A DNA stretch of 64,000 nucleotides from positions 1,054,001 to 1,118,000 of the forward strand of contig NBBA01000007.1 in assembly GCA_002794785.1 (NCBI GenBank), given 5' to 3'. Below the pieces are notes generated by a model. The model was not told the DNA's origin. It did not search any database and saw only the letters and a program-made list of their open reading frames with translations. Position numbers and translations under genes: made by a program. How positions within the stretch are numbered: position 1 is the first letter of the stretch; each line of letters begins with the position of its first letter. Of this stretch, positions 12,092 through 23,425 are shown piece by piece. This stretch comes from Coniferiporia sulphurascens (lineage: Eukaryota; Basidiomycota; Agaricomycetes; Hymenochaetales; Hymenochaetaceae).

Positions 12092-12346
12092 TGTTAAGCT
12101 CAACAGTTATGCGGTGATCAATGTCGGGGCTTCCTGATCATCAGGACTGATGGTATGGCAACAGGGCTTCCTAGATGTCATAATGTGGGGATGATCAGCG
12201 ATGGGGCTTCCTGATCATCGATGTGGACATGGTGGTCTTCTTAGAGGAGTTGGGTTATGACAAAGTGCCTGATGGTGAGGGAGGGCACACAGAGGGCACT
12301 GAGGCGCAGATAATGGGCTTGTATGAACTAAGAGCACAAGCTTAGG
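12092..12346 (-). mobile_element. Truncated solo LTR (LTR-1) at the palindrome breakpoint
   Basis: It begins TGTTAAGCTCAAC, as in the copy at 50012, and follows that copy to CAAGCTTAGG, where the sequence switches abruptly to the left palindrome arm. About 300 bp of the LTR are missing. The left duplication would be TGGGT (12087-12091); the right one is lost. The junction shares AGG (12344-12346) between LTR and arm, that is, 3 bp of microhomology. Confidence 0.8.
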
Positions 12347-14720
12347 AGTGCTGCTCGCTGGTCGCCGAGGTGCTGTAGTGGTGTCATCTGATGGTGCGAA
12401 AGGGGCTCACACCCGCCAGGGGGTTCGCAACCCGTCGTTAACATTGCAATGGGGGAGGATGGCTCAGTGAGTATCAAGATCCTCTCTCACATCTGCCATG
12501 CTCTCTCGGGGCATGGTGCTCGGCTGGTCCGCCTCTCGGTGGCACAAGGGGTGCATGCCTGCCAGTCGGGGGGGGACACAATGTTAACGTCCCCACACCC
12601 ATGTGGGGGGGGGGTAACCCTCTGCCCTTCAGCAGTCAGCTTCGGTTGGGAGACCTCGGGTTCAGGGAGACTCGGATCTGACCTTCGGGTTGGGACTTAA
12701 AATCCTGGGGCTGCATTGTCCCTGGCATGACAAACCATAAAAACTGCCACCCCAAATCCCAAAAGGGTCTCTGATGACGTCACTAGTTGATATAAGGAGA
12801 TAGGGGCTTCATAACACATGGCATTGCAGTAAGAACCAGCTGACGCGAAAGCGACAGGCCACCATGGGCCTCTTGGGAGGATAATGCTGGGGCTCACCTA
12901 GCATTTGCAGGAAGTCCCTGGTAGCTGGCCCTCTCCCATCGAAGTGGGAAGGACGCTGGTACCCCTCGAGAGGTGGTTAGTCCGAGCAGACTCCCTGGTG
13001 GCTGTAACAAGTGCTGGGGTCCAAGCGAGGGCAACACATCAACTCTGGTATGCCGTGGATCCAGAAGCGGGCCTTGTTCCTGAGTATTCCCCTTCAGGGC
13101 TCTGAAGCATGTGCCAGGGAACAGGAAACTCTGGGGGGGCCTAGGAAACCCCTCCATTATGGAGCAAGCTGTAGCGGTGGGGGATAGTTCCCTCCACTGG
13201 CTCCAGAGCACTAAATCTGGCATGGGTGTGCATAGGAGTAAGTCCTATTGTGTGCTTAAGTTGATTCCCAGAAACTAGTGGCACTCTACAGTGGAAAGCG
13301 GGGTAAGGGGGGGAATGTGTAGGGTAGGGGGGGCACCCAATGGGTGGGGTAGTGCCTACAGTGCCGCAACCCCCACTCAGAATGTCTCCCTGGTGTGGCA
13401 TGCCCTTCCCAATCCAGTGCGCCATAAAGGACAGCGTGTCAGGTATAAGTCCTACCAGTTGGGCATCTATGTCACGAGGAAGGTGCATGCATAGTGGGGT
13501 ACTGCAAGGGTGCCCTTTAATTCTGGCCTATTCCACACATGGGCCACCGCTCCTGGCACCCACCTCCTACACATCTGGAAAGCAGGTGTGGAAACTCTGT
13601 TGGACTTGTACCCCCAACTCACTGTTCACTTCGTGTGGTGTCCCGGTCACTCAGACATCCCCGGAAATGAATGGGCTGACATGGAAGTGAAACTGGTGAC
13701 TGAGCTCCCCCCATCCAACCTAAAGCCCTCCACCTCTGTGCTACAAGAAGTTGCCATCCATACCCTCATGGACTGATGGACACTTTCGCTCGCCTGCCCT
13801 CTCACATCAACCACAGACAAATATTTAGCAGTACATGGCCTCCCATCCCGATGACCCCGGAAGCTACTCATGCACTCAGTCGACCACCCCCAGAGTGAGC
13901 TATCCACAGTCACTCAAGTCCTCTGCCACGCCAGTCCCTATGGGGGATACTGGCTGAGTTTTGACTCAACCTACCGGCACAGGCATGGCCTGATTTCGCA
14001 CTGCAGGTGGCACAACCACCCCCATTGGCCTACGCAGTCGACCACCCACATCCTTGGCGGCTGCAGCACCTTCCACTCATGGATATGATGCATATGGCCA
14101 CCTTGGGACCCTCTCCCAGTCCACCATTCCAAGTGGGCTGACGAACACCGCCTCCTGGTTCTGCGCCATTGGCTTAAGCTAACAGGGCACCTAAACCGCC
14201 TTTCCGACCATGCTGCAGGTGCCATCAGGCTAGCATTTGCTGCGATGGAACTAGATGGCCACCCCACCAATGAAGACATGGACCTGGACCTCCTACGGGA
14301 ATATATGCATTGTATGCTCAGACCCAGAACCCAGGACTCGGACCCGGCCCTTTTGGAGCTATCAGGTATGACTCCTCCCTTTCCTTCCACTTGAAGCCTG
14401 CCTTTCGAATTCCTATGAATACGTCCTGGCCAGTGCTCTCGCCACCCCTTTCTCAATTCTAAGCTTCCTACTTTGCCTGCCCTTGTCCACTTGGTTAGTT
14501 CATAGCGATATGTATTCCTCCTTCTTCTTCTGTTGTTCTCTAACTCAATAGGGGCTCTTCACACTTCGGCACCCTTTGGGGAGCAGAGCCCCTGCCCAGT
14601 TTTGTGCAATGCACAATGATGGGTGCCTCTGTAGTTATGTAGTTAGGGCCCCCCCTTTGGGGGGGCAGCTTGTAATTATCTAATACTGCAGGAATAATAA
14701 TTAAAAAAAATTAAAAAAAA
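12344..14720 (+). mobile_element. Composite retrotransposon C3, left-arm copy
   Basis: Module A2 (12344 to about 13526) ends in TTAATTCTGG and joins LINE ORF2 inside the RNase H region, at the codons for FHTWA. The LINE 3' UTR and tail end near 14720. The module's 5' end is missing because the palindrome arm starts inside it; the right-arm copy extends further to 27946. The module shows no conserved coding frame between its copies. Confidence 0.85.
13527..14394 (+). pseudogene. LINE ORF2 RNase H/C-terminal remnant in C3 (left)
   Basis: It starts in the middle of RNase H (HTWATAPGTHLLHIWKAG), keeps the final motif WCPGHSDIPGNEWAD, and continues through the C-terminal domain to TPPFPST. In-frame stops (TGA at 13774-13776, and again before PRKLL) make it non-functional. 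The mirror copy is at 25759-26626. Confidence 0.8.
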
Positions 14721-16729
14721 TGATCAACTCGACCACCCCTCCCACCTCCCTCATCGGCCAGCGCAGATGCCGACAGGGCCACCAGGGCCACCACCAACTG
14801 GGTGGCTGCTGGCAACGTAGCCGCTGCAATGCACAGCACAACCCCCACCCCTGCCCAAATCGACCCAGGCCTCCTGGCGTCATCCCCAGATGCTCTCCGG
14901 CTTGCCCCATCCCCCATCATAGGAGTCTCGAACACCAAGTTCACTCGTATGTTCGAGCACATTAGCTGCCCCCCCTCCTCAGGCTCCAACCCCCCACCGG
15001 CTCCAATGTGTCTGGCAAAATGGAAGACATCCTCAAGAACCCTCACACACCTTTGCCGCCACTCACCAACAAGCGCTCATCCGAAAACCTCTCCCCACAC
15101 ACACCTCGACCCCGCCCTTGATCTCAGTTCGAGCTGCACACGTCGAACTTCATGTACTCCATCTCCCAAGCACTTGAGGACTTCGACTGGAAGACTCACC
15201 GCTCCAGTGCTGCAGAGACCGACTGAGCAGCGGGCCAGTTCATTGGCGACCTCCTATGGAATGTCCAACAGACCATTGCCAGCGTTTTTAGGGACAAGAA
15301 GGACCCCCAACACATCATCTCCTGCAACTTGGAGATGGCCTACAACATCACAAGGGGGGGGGTGGAAGCCTCCCTGCCAGTGCCTTTCACCCCAGCCCAC
15401 CCCCAACAAAGGACCCCAGCCACCACCACCCAACCCTCTGCCCCAACCAGGACCCCCAGAACTACTAACATGTCACCTGATGTGGTGGCGCTGACTAACA
15501 TTGTGAAACAGCTCTCCACAGAAGTTGCCACCATCTCCCGACAAGTCTCCACACTCATCGACCAGCCCACACCCCATGCCCCACAGGCCCAGAAGGCCCA
15601 GGCCCCCACCACCACCACCACACCCGCCCAGGCCACCATCACTGCAGCACCCACCTCCTATGCCCAGGTGGCGGCTTCCCCGGCCCCACCCACCATGGCC
15701 AACCCCAACCCAGTTGCCCCAGCCCCCAGCACCACCTTCACCACTGTGATGCACAAGAAGAAAAAGAAACAATGTCAGGTCCCACCCCCACCCCCGGTAT
15801 ACACCAAGGACCCAACCCTGGTCCTCATCCCAGCCATTGTCCCCAAAACTGAACTCCAGCTCCTGGCTATGTGCCTCACCACCACCGCCCATGAGTTTTT
15901 CACCTCCCTCCCCACTGCTGACCAGGTCACAGTCTTGGCTTCCTCCTTCAACATAAAAGGAAACCTCGTGACCTCTTTCACCAAACGCCCCTCCTCCACC
16001 TCCCCTGCCACGGACATGATCATTGATCGACACTCCGCAGCATTCACGGCCCACATGCACAACAGGTGCCTATCCACGACAGCTGACCAAATCTCCGCCC
16101 AATTCACCCTCACCCCAGTCCGTGTCTGTCCCTGGTCTGCCCTCCACATCTCCATGGTGCCCTGTGTGGATTACCTATTCAGCCAGAACGGCCACACCAT
16201 CTCCCCAAAGGCCCTCATGGCTGAAATTTGGAACAACCCATCACTCCGCACCCTCGACTTTGTAGTCGACCCCCACTTCGCTGCCACCAAGGACCACCTC
16301 CCAACCCTTCAAAAGTGCCCCATGGCCTTCTCCTTCTCTGACCCCGATGGATCAACATGTGCCCAGCTGCTTAAGTGACCACATGTCTGGCTGTTTGGCT
16401 CTGCCCTCTCCCTCTCCGTCCCTCCCTACCGCCCCAGCCTCACTCAATGTGAGCGCTGTCAGGGCCTAGGCCATGGGACAAAAGGCTGCCACGCCCAGCC
16501 ATGTTGTGCCGACTGTGGGGGGGGACACCTAACCCACAACCACCGTAAGTCATGCGCATCCTGTGCCACCGAAGCCATTGAGGGTGACCACTGCCCTCAC
16601 CCTCGCTACTGCACAAACTGCAAAGGCGACCACCCCACCACCCTCCCTCAGTGTCCCAAGAAATGGCATTACCGCCAGATCCTGGAGGCCGTTGAGGGGC
16701 CCGAAGACGAACCTATGGAGGACCAATGA
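14721..16729 (+). pseudogene. LINE ORF1, left-arm copy
   Basis: N-terminally truncated. The frame breaks at the C-run 14990-14995, near 15120-15226 (stops), and at the G-run 15354-15362. A clean stretch then runs 15329-16378, with KKKKKQCQVPPPPP and LHISMVPCVDYLF. A TGA at 16376-16378 replaces an Arg codon just before the zinc knuckles. Downstream, in the same frame, are CERCQGLGHGTKGC and two more Cys/His knuckles, ending at the ATGA overlap 16726-16729. Confidence 0.8.
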
Positions 16730-19105
16730 ATAGAGACATCTCTATTCTTCAGTGGAATGCCACCCACTCCCTAGCCGCAGTCCATTCCCTCATTCCAATC
16801 CTTACCACTGACCCATCTCCACCCACCATCATTTTGATTCAGGAACCACCCTGGTATCAGATTGGCCTCCAACCTTCACTCACTGACCCAGTGGGCATGC
16901 CGGTACTCAATGTCCCATCCCTCCCAGGATACGTAGCTGTCCTTCCCCCAGCCACCCAGCCAAGGGTCGTTATGTATGTATCCTGGGCCATCCCACCAAC
17001 TGCCTGGTCAGTCTTAGGCGCCACATCCTCCGGCACCAACGTCGGAGCCATTGAAATCTGCTCCCACTTGGCAATCCACCTCTGCAACTATTATGGCATG
17101 CACGCCCCAGACTGCACCACTGCCACCCCCCTCTACCCAGGTGAGTCTTTTCTCTTCACAATCCCACCAGCCCTGGCCTCCACTCTACTCATGGCTGGCG
17201 ACTTCAACCATTGTCACCACTCATGGTCTGAACTCCTAGCCTCACGGCAGGAGGACTTGAGGGCACAACCCCTCAATGACTTCTTCCGGGAGCATGGCCT
17301 TGCACCAGCTCACCTCCCGGACTCTGACTCACAGCCTGTCGACAATTGTTGATGGTGCCCAATTGACATGATCTGGTCCCCCCTGCAATCAACCCCGATT
17401 CAATTCTAGACTCAGGCACCTCAACCACCTCCGCCCTGTCTGACCATGCAATACTACACTGGTCCCTGCCATCCCGGCCCCCACCTCCCACTGTCAAAAC
17501 CCGCCAGCTACTACCGACTGACAAGGAGGAGTGGACCGACATTGCCTTTCCACTACTCAAAGCCACCTTCCTCCAACCAGTGGACAACATCCTCACCCTT
17601 GATGTCAAAGCACAGGCAGTGGTCGACTCCATGATCGCTGCCCTCGCCCCCTTCACCAGAATCAGCAAGCCATCCAAAACAGAGATCCCATGGTGGACCC
17701 TGACCTGCAAATCGCTCCTCCAGGCGATTTCAGCAGCCCCCACCCCCCTTCAGCAGTCAGCAGCCTGCCATGCTTTTAAGCAGGGCATCTGGGCAGCAAA
17801 ACGGCACTTCTACGCCGAGCAAGCAGACCAAGCAGACGCCTCCAACATCTGGGGCTGGGCCAAACGAGGCCTCGGCAACCACCCCACACCAATCCCCTCG
17901 CTCAAAAAGTGAGACGGCTCCTTCACCAAAATGGACAATGAGAAAGGTGAGCTCTTCTGCATGACTTTCTTCATGTCCCCACCACCCCAGCAGGCGGACA
18001 ACACTCCACCGCCCCCTCCCCACCCAGCTGCCCCACCCATACTCCTTACAGAGCTCATGGGGGCACTGGCCGATACCTCCAACTTGTCGGCCCCGGGCCT
18101 CTCAGGGATCGGATACTGCCCTCTCAAATGGGTGGTAGACGCTTACCCCGATGAGACACTTGCCCTTTTCAATGACTGCCTGTGCATGGGGCACCACCCT
18201 AAGTGCTGGTGGGTGGCAAAAGTGGTAATGCTCCAGAAGCCAAACAAGAAGGATCCCTTCTTGCCATGCTCATACCAGCCCATCACCCTCGAGGAGACCC
18301 TAGGGAAACTCTTTGAAAAGATTATTGCTAACCGGCTCCAGTTCCTCACTAACACGAGGGACTGGCTGCCACCCAACCAATACAGGGGACACCAAGGACA
18401 CTCTGTCTACGATGCCGCCCAGCACCTGTTACAGATTGCGGAGTGAGCCCATGCCAAAGGCTGCATATGTTCGGTCCTAGTGGTCGACATACAGGGTTTC
18501 TTCGACTCAGTACACCCACAACTCCTCCACCGGCAACTGCTGGACCTCCAGTGCCCACCCAACATGGCAGACTGGTGCCTGTCCTTCATGATGGACTGGC
18601 AGGTGGCCATCACTTTCGACAGCACCACCCTCCCAACAGCCCAGAAACCCAACCTCGGCACCCCCCAAGGGTCACCGGTCTCCCCGATCCTCTCGACCAT
18701 ATTCGTGGGCATGGTCCTCCGGAAATTTCACCAAACTGGCACCACCGCCCTAGCATATGTAGATGACCACCTCCTGGTATGCGTCGGACCAAGTGTAGCA
18801 TCAAACTGCCAGCAACTGTCTAATGCATACCACCAACTTAATGCCCATTTCGGGGCCATTGGCCTCAATATCGAAGCCACTAAAACAGAGTGCCTCCACT
18901 TCCACCCACCCTGGCACTGCTCAGCCGCCTACACTGACTGGGACACCGCCAGAGTTTGGGTTGCCCCCACCACGCTCATCCAACCCTCTATCCCACTTTG
19001 CTGGCTGGGAATATGGTGGGACCCTGCCCTCACCTTCAAGGCTCATGTGGAACAGATGCGCTCCAAGGGCCTCTCCACTCTTGCCACCCTCCGCATTCTT
19101 GGCAA
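16726..19105 (+). pseudogene. LINE ORF2, left-arm copy, truncated after RT
   Basis: It begins MNRDISILQWN. Endonuclease motifs LIQEPPW, GDFNHCHHSW and PIDMIW are visible. A TGA near 17350 interrupts the endonuclease, and others follow near 17910 and 18444. The RT has VDIQGFFDSVH, LGTPQGSPVSPIL and an intact YVDD. It stops at the inner palindrome breakpoint, so RNase H and the C-terminus are missing. Confidence 0.85.
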
Positions 19106-21045
19106 TACTTTTTTATTTTATTTTATTATTCCTGCAGTATTACATAATTACAAGCTGCCCCCCAAAGGGGGGGCCCTAACTACACAACCACTGAGGTGCC
19201 CATCATTGCACAACACACAAAACTGGGTGGGGGCCCTGCTCCCCAAGGGGTGCCAGAGTGGGAAGGGCCCCTATTAGTAAGTACAAGAAAGAGGGAGGAA
19301 TACGTATCACTACAGCCAAACCAAACAGATGACATCAGGCAAAAGGGGGTAGCTTAGAATTGGAAAGGGAGGGTGAGAGCACTGGCTGGGACATATGCAG
19401 GAGAGTCCAAAAGGCAGTCATAGATCAGAGGAAAAGGGAGGAAGCACACCTGAAAGCTCCAAGAGAGCCGGGTCCAGGTCCTGGGTACGGGGTCCAAGCA
19501 TACGACTCATGTAGTCCTGGAGGAGGTCCAAGTCCATATCTTTGTCGGTCAGGTGTCCCTCCAGCTCCATTGCGGCGAAGGCCAGGCGGATGGCGGCAGA
19601 GGTATGGTCAGAAAGGCGGTTAAGGTGCCCCGTCAGCTTCAGCCAATGGCACAAAACCTGGAGACGGTTTTCATCCGCCCACTCGGTGTGGTGGGTGGGA
19701 AGTGGTTCACGGGGGGGGCCAGACCCTATGGATCCATGGTCGGAACGTCCTGCAGCCACCCAGTATGTGGGCGGTCGACTGGGCCGGCCAGGGTGGGTGG
19801 TTGTGCCATCTGCAATGCGAGATCAGGCCATGCCTGTGCCGGTAGGCTGAGTCGAAGCTCAGCCAGTAGCCCCCATAGGGACCAGCATGGCAGAGGACCT
19901 GAGCGACTGCAGCGAGTTCGTGGTGAGGGTGGTCCACCAACTGTGTGATAAGCTTTTGGGGAATGTGGGAAGGGACCCCATTGACAGCTAAGTATTTGTC
20001 AGCTGTCGAGGCGAGAGGGCAGGCCAGTGAGAGGGACCATCATTCCATGAGTGTGTTGACAGCGGCCTCTTTCAGTGCTGAGGTGGAGGGGGCGAGGGAA
20101 GATGGGGGTAGGTTCATCACAAACTTCGCCTCGTGGTCCACCCATTCATTCCTGGGGATGTCGGAGTGACCCGGGCACCATATGAAATGAACGGAAAGGT
20201 CCAGGTATGAGTCCAATAGAGTCTGGACCCCTGCCTTCCATTGATGGAGGAGATGCGCACCTGGAACTGGCGCCCATGTGCGGATCAGGTGGAGTGCCAT
20301 CAGCAAATCTGACAAGAAAAAGATGTCAGATGCGACAGGCAGGAGCTCCCGTAGGTGGTGTGCAGCCCAGCTCAGTGTGGAGGTGAGAGAGAAGATTTCT
20401 GCATCTGTGGCTGTTGCACAGGTGGGGGAGGCCAGCCAGCGGGACTTGAGGCGGGTGAGGCCCCGCATGGTGCAGACAGCTGATCCAGACTTGGAGCCAA
20501 TGTGGGAGCCATTGGTGAAAACCTGGAGGTGGGGGAGGGTGCTCAGGGAGCTTGCAGCATCCACAAATTCCTTGTGGGTGTCTTTGCTGACCGGAGTGAT
20601 AGGAGTGGCAAACGAAACTCTTCCATTCATAAATGCCAGAGGATCCATCCATGGGGGATGAGTGTATGCAGGAACCGGCTGAACCCAAGGGACCCAGACC
20701 TGCAGAGAAGTGGAAAAGGGACGGTTAGTTACTGTTTTATAATAATATTTTCTACCAACAGAGTGTGGGGTGCGCCAGAGGCACAGAGAATGGAGGGTCT
20801 TAGCATATTCAAAATAGTAAGGAGGGGGGGGAAGGGAGCAAAGGAAATTTGTGGAGAAGGGGGAGGCGCCTTTGTAGACGCCCAGAATCCATCTGCATGC
20901 CGTGTTTTGCACAGTCTGCAGGCGGCTTACTAATGTCTTTTGGCGCTGGCCATGATACCATACTGGCACGCCCCATGTGAGGACAGAGTGGATGCAGGCA
21001 GTGTACAGTCGACAGAGGAGGAGGGCCAAGATGCCGCATTCAGTG
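19106..21045. other. Palindrome loop (about 1.94 kb, unpaired)
   Basis: This segment lies between the two arms and has no inverted partner. It holds the 3' tail, 3' UTR, C-terminal domain, RNase H and the end of the RT of M1. The reading of M1 runs through 21045 without any break, whereas the left border at 19105/19106 is a junction. The right side is therefore the original arrangement. Confidence 0.85.
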
Positions 21046-23425
21046 TTGCCAAGAATGCGGAGGGTGGCAAGAGTGGAGAGGCCCTTGGAGCGCATCTGTT
21101 CCACATGAGCCTTGAAGGTGAGGGCAGGGTCCCACCATATTCCCAGCCAGCAAAGTGGGATAGAGGGTTGGATGAGCGTGGTGGGGGCAACCCAAACTCT
21201 GGCGGTGTCCCAGTCAGTGTAGGCGGCTGAGCAGTGCCAGGGTGGGTGGAAGTGGAGGCACTCTGTTTTAGTGGCTTCGATATTGAGGCCAATGGCCCCG
21301 AAATGGGCATTAAGTTGGTGGTATGCATTAGACAGTTGCTGGCAGTTTGATGCTACACTTGGTCCGACGCATACCAGGAGGTGGTCATCTACATATGCTA
21401 GGGCGGTGGTGCCAGTTTGGTGAAATTTCCGGAGGACCATGCCCACGAATATGGTCGAGAGGATCGGGGAGACCGGTGACCCTTGGGGGGTGCCGAGGTT
21501 GGGTTTCTGGGCTGTTGGGAGGGTGGTGCTGTCGAAAGTGATGGCCACCTGCCAGTCCATCATGAAGGACAGGCACCAGTCTGCCATGTTGGGTGGGCAC
21601 TGGAGGTCCAGCAGTTGCCGGTGGAGGAGTTGTGGGTGTACTGAGTCGAAGAAACCCTGTATGTCGACCACTAGGACCGAACATATGCAGCCTTTGGCAT
21701 GGGCTCACTCCGCAATCTGTAACAGGTGCTGGGCGGCATCGTAGACAGAGTGTCCTTGGTGTCCCCTGTATTGGTTGGGTGGCAGCCAGTCCCTCGTGTT
21801 AGTGAGGAACTGGAGCCGGTTAGCAATAATCTTTTCAAAGAGTTTCCCTAGGGTCTCCTCGAGGGTGATGGGCTGGTATGAGCATGGCAAGAAGGGATCC
21901 TTCTTGTTTGGCTTCTGGAGCATTACCACTTTTGCCACCCACCAGCACTTAGGGTGGTGCCCCATGCACAGGCAGTCATTGAAAAGGGCAAGTGTCTCAT
22001 CGGGGTAAGCGTCTACCACCCATTTGAGAGGGCAGTATCCGATCCCTGAGAGGCCCGGGGCCGACAAGTTGGAGGTATCGGCCAGTGCCCCCATGAGCTC
22101 TGTAAGGAGTATGGGTGGGGCAGCTGGGTGGGGAGGGGGCGGTGGAGTGTTGTCCGCCTGCTGGGGTGGTGGGGACATGAAGAAAGTCATGCAGAAGAGC
22201 TCACCTTTCTCATTGTCCATTTTGGTGAAGGAGCCGTCTCACTTTTTGAGCGAGGGGATTGGTGTGGGGTGGTTGCCGAGGCCTCGTTTGGCCCAGCCCC
22301 AGATGTTGGAGGCGTCTGCTTGGTCTGCTTGCTCGGCGTAGAAGTGCCGTTTTGCTGCCCAGATGCCCTGCTTAAAAGCATGGCAGGCTGCTGACTGCTG
22401 AAGGGGGGTGGGGGCTGCTGAAATCGCCTGGAGGAGCGATTTGCAGGTCAGGGTCCACCATGGGATCTCTGTTTTGGATGGCTTGCTGATTCTGGTGAAG
22501 GGGGCGAGGGCAGCGATCATGGAGTCGACCACTGCCTGTGCTTTGACATCAAGGGTGAGGATGTTGTCCACTGGTTGGAGGAAGGTGGCTTTGAGTAGTG
22601 GAAAGGCAATGTCGGTCCACTCCTCCTTGTCAGTCGGTAGTAGCTGGCGGGTTTTGACAGTGGGAGGTGGGGGCCGGGATGGCAGGGACCAGTGTAGTAT
22701 TGCATGGTCAGACAGGGCGGAGGTGGTTGAGGTGCCTGAGTCTAGAATTGAATCGGGGTTGATTGCAGGGGGGACCAGATCATGTCAATTGGGCACCATC
22801 AACAATTGTCGACAGGCTGTGAGTCAGAGTCCGGGAGGTGAGCTGGTGCAAGGCCATGCTCCCGGAAGAAGTCATTGAGGGGTTGTGCCCTCAAGTCCTC
22901 CTGCCGTGAGGCTAGGAGTTCAGACCATGAGTGGTGACAATGGTTGAAGTCGCCAGCCATGAGTAGAGTGGAGGCCAGGGCTGGTGGGATTGTGAAGAGA
23001 AAAGACTCACCTGGGTAGAGGGGGGTGGCAGTGGTGCAGTCTGGGGCGTGCATGCCATAATAGTTGCAGAGGTGGATTGCCAAGTGGGAGCAGATTTCAA
23101 TGGCTCCGACGTTGGTGCCGGAGGATGTGGCGCCTAAGACTGACCAGGCAGTTGGTGGGATGGCCCAGGATACATACATAACGACCCTTGGCTGGGTGGC
23201 TGGGGGAAGGACAGCTACGTATCCTGGGAGGGATGGGACATTGAGTACCGGCATGCCCACTGGGTCAGTGAGTGAAGGTTGGAGGCCAATCTGATACCAG
23301 GGTGGTTCCTGAATCAAAATGATGGTGGGTGGAGATGGGTCAGTGGTAAGGATTGGAATGAGGGAATGGACTGCGGCTAGGGAGTGGGTGGCATTCCACT
23401 GAAGAATAGAGATGTCTCTATTCAT
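19418..23425 (-). pseudogene. LINE ORF2 of M1 (endonuclease, RT, RNase H)
   Basis: The start is MNRDISILQWN at 23425. All domains are present in order: AP-endonuclease, RT (motif A VDIQGFFDSVH, motif B LGTPQGSPVSPIL, intact YVDD), RNase H (VFTNGSHIG, then FFLSDLLMAL and WCPGHSDIP) and the C-terminal domain. The longest open stretch is 20040-21671 (543 aa). In-frame TGAs end the open stretches at 22799, 22239, 21705 and 20040. Related copies have Arg (CGN) at most of these codons, which suggests CGA to TGA changes. A G-run near 19713 shifts the frame before the C-terminus. Confidence 0.85.

Larger units (their letters stand above)
12344..19105 (+). repeat. Left arm of a giant palindrome (6.76 kb)
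   Basis: This is the inverse of 21046-27808; paired coordinates sum to 40151-40153. Proteins predicted in all frames are the same in both arms apart from frame effects at homopolymer runs. Three differences were seen: G7 at 13133-13139 versus C6 at 27014-27019; C6 at 14990-14995 versus G7 at 25157-25163; G9 at 15354-15362 versus C10 at 24789-24798. Both ends are abrupt. The outer end joins a truncated LTR and the inner end joins a LINE 3' tail. The right arm continues into its natural flank, so this left arm looks like the derived copy. Confidence 0.93.
14721..19105 (+). mobile_element. LINE, 5'- and 3'-truncated, left arm (mirror of M1)
   Basis: It lacks the first 100 or so bases of the LINE and is cut after the RT domain, at GGCAA (19101-19105), where the 3' tail of the oppositely oriented M1 begins. 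Everything in it is the mirror image of M1 positions 21046-25432. Subfamily 1. Confidence 0.9.

Noticed and set aside
12421..12433. GGTTCGCAACC resembling a pol III B box, which would make the module SINE-like
   Set aside because: It deviates from the B-box consensus, lies far from the module 5' end, has no A box at the right distance, and I see no equivalent in the A1 module. No tRNA-like fold was seen.
12449..12700. Short ORF in the composite module as a possible gene
   Set aside because: The A1 and A2 modules do not conserve this frame, the copies differ by frameshifts, and nothing in it resembles a known domain.
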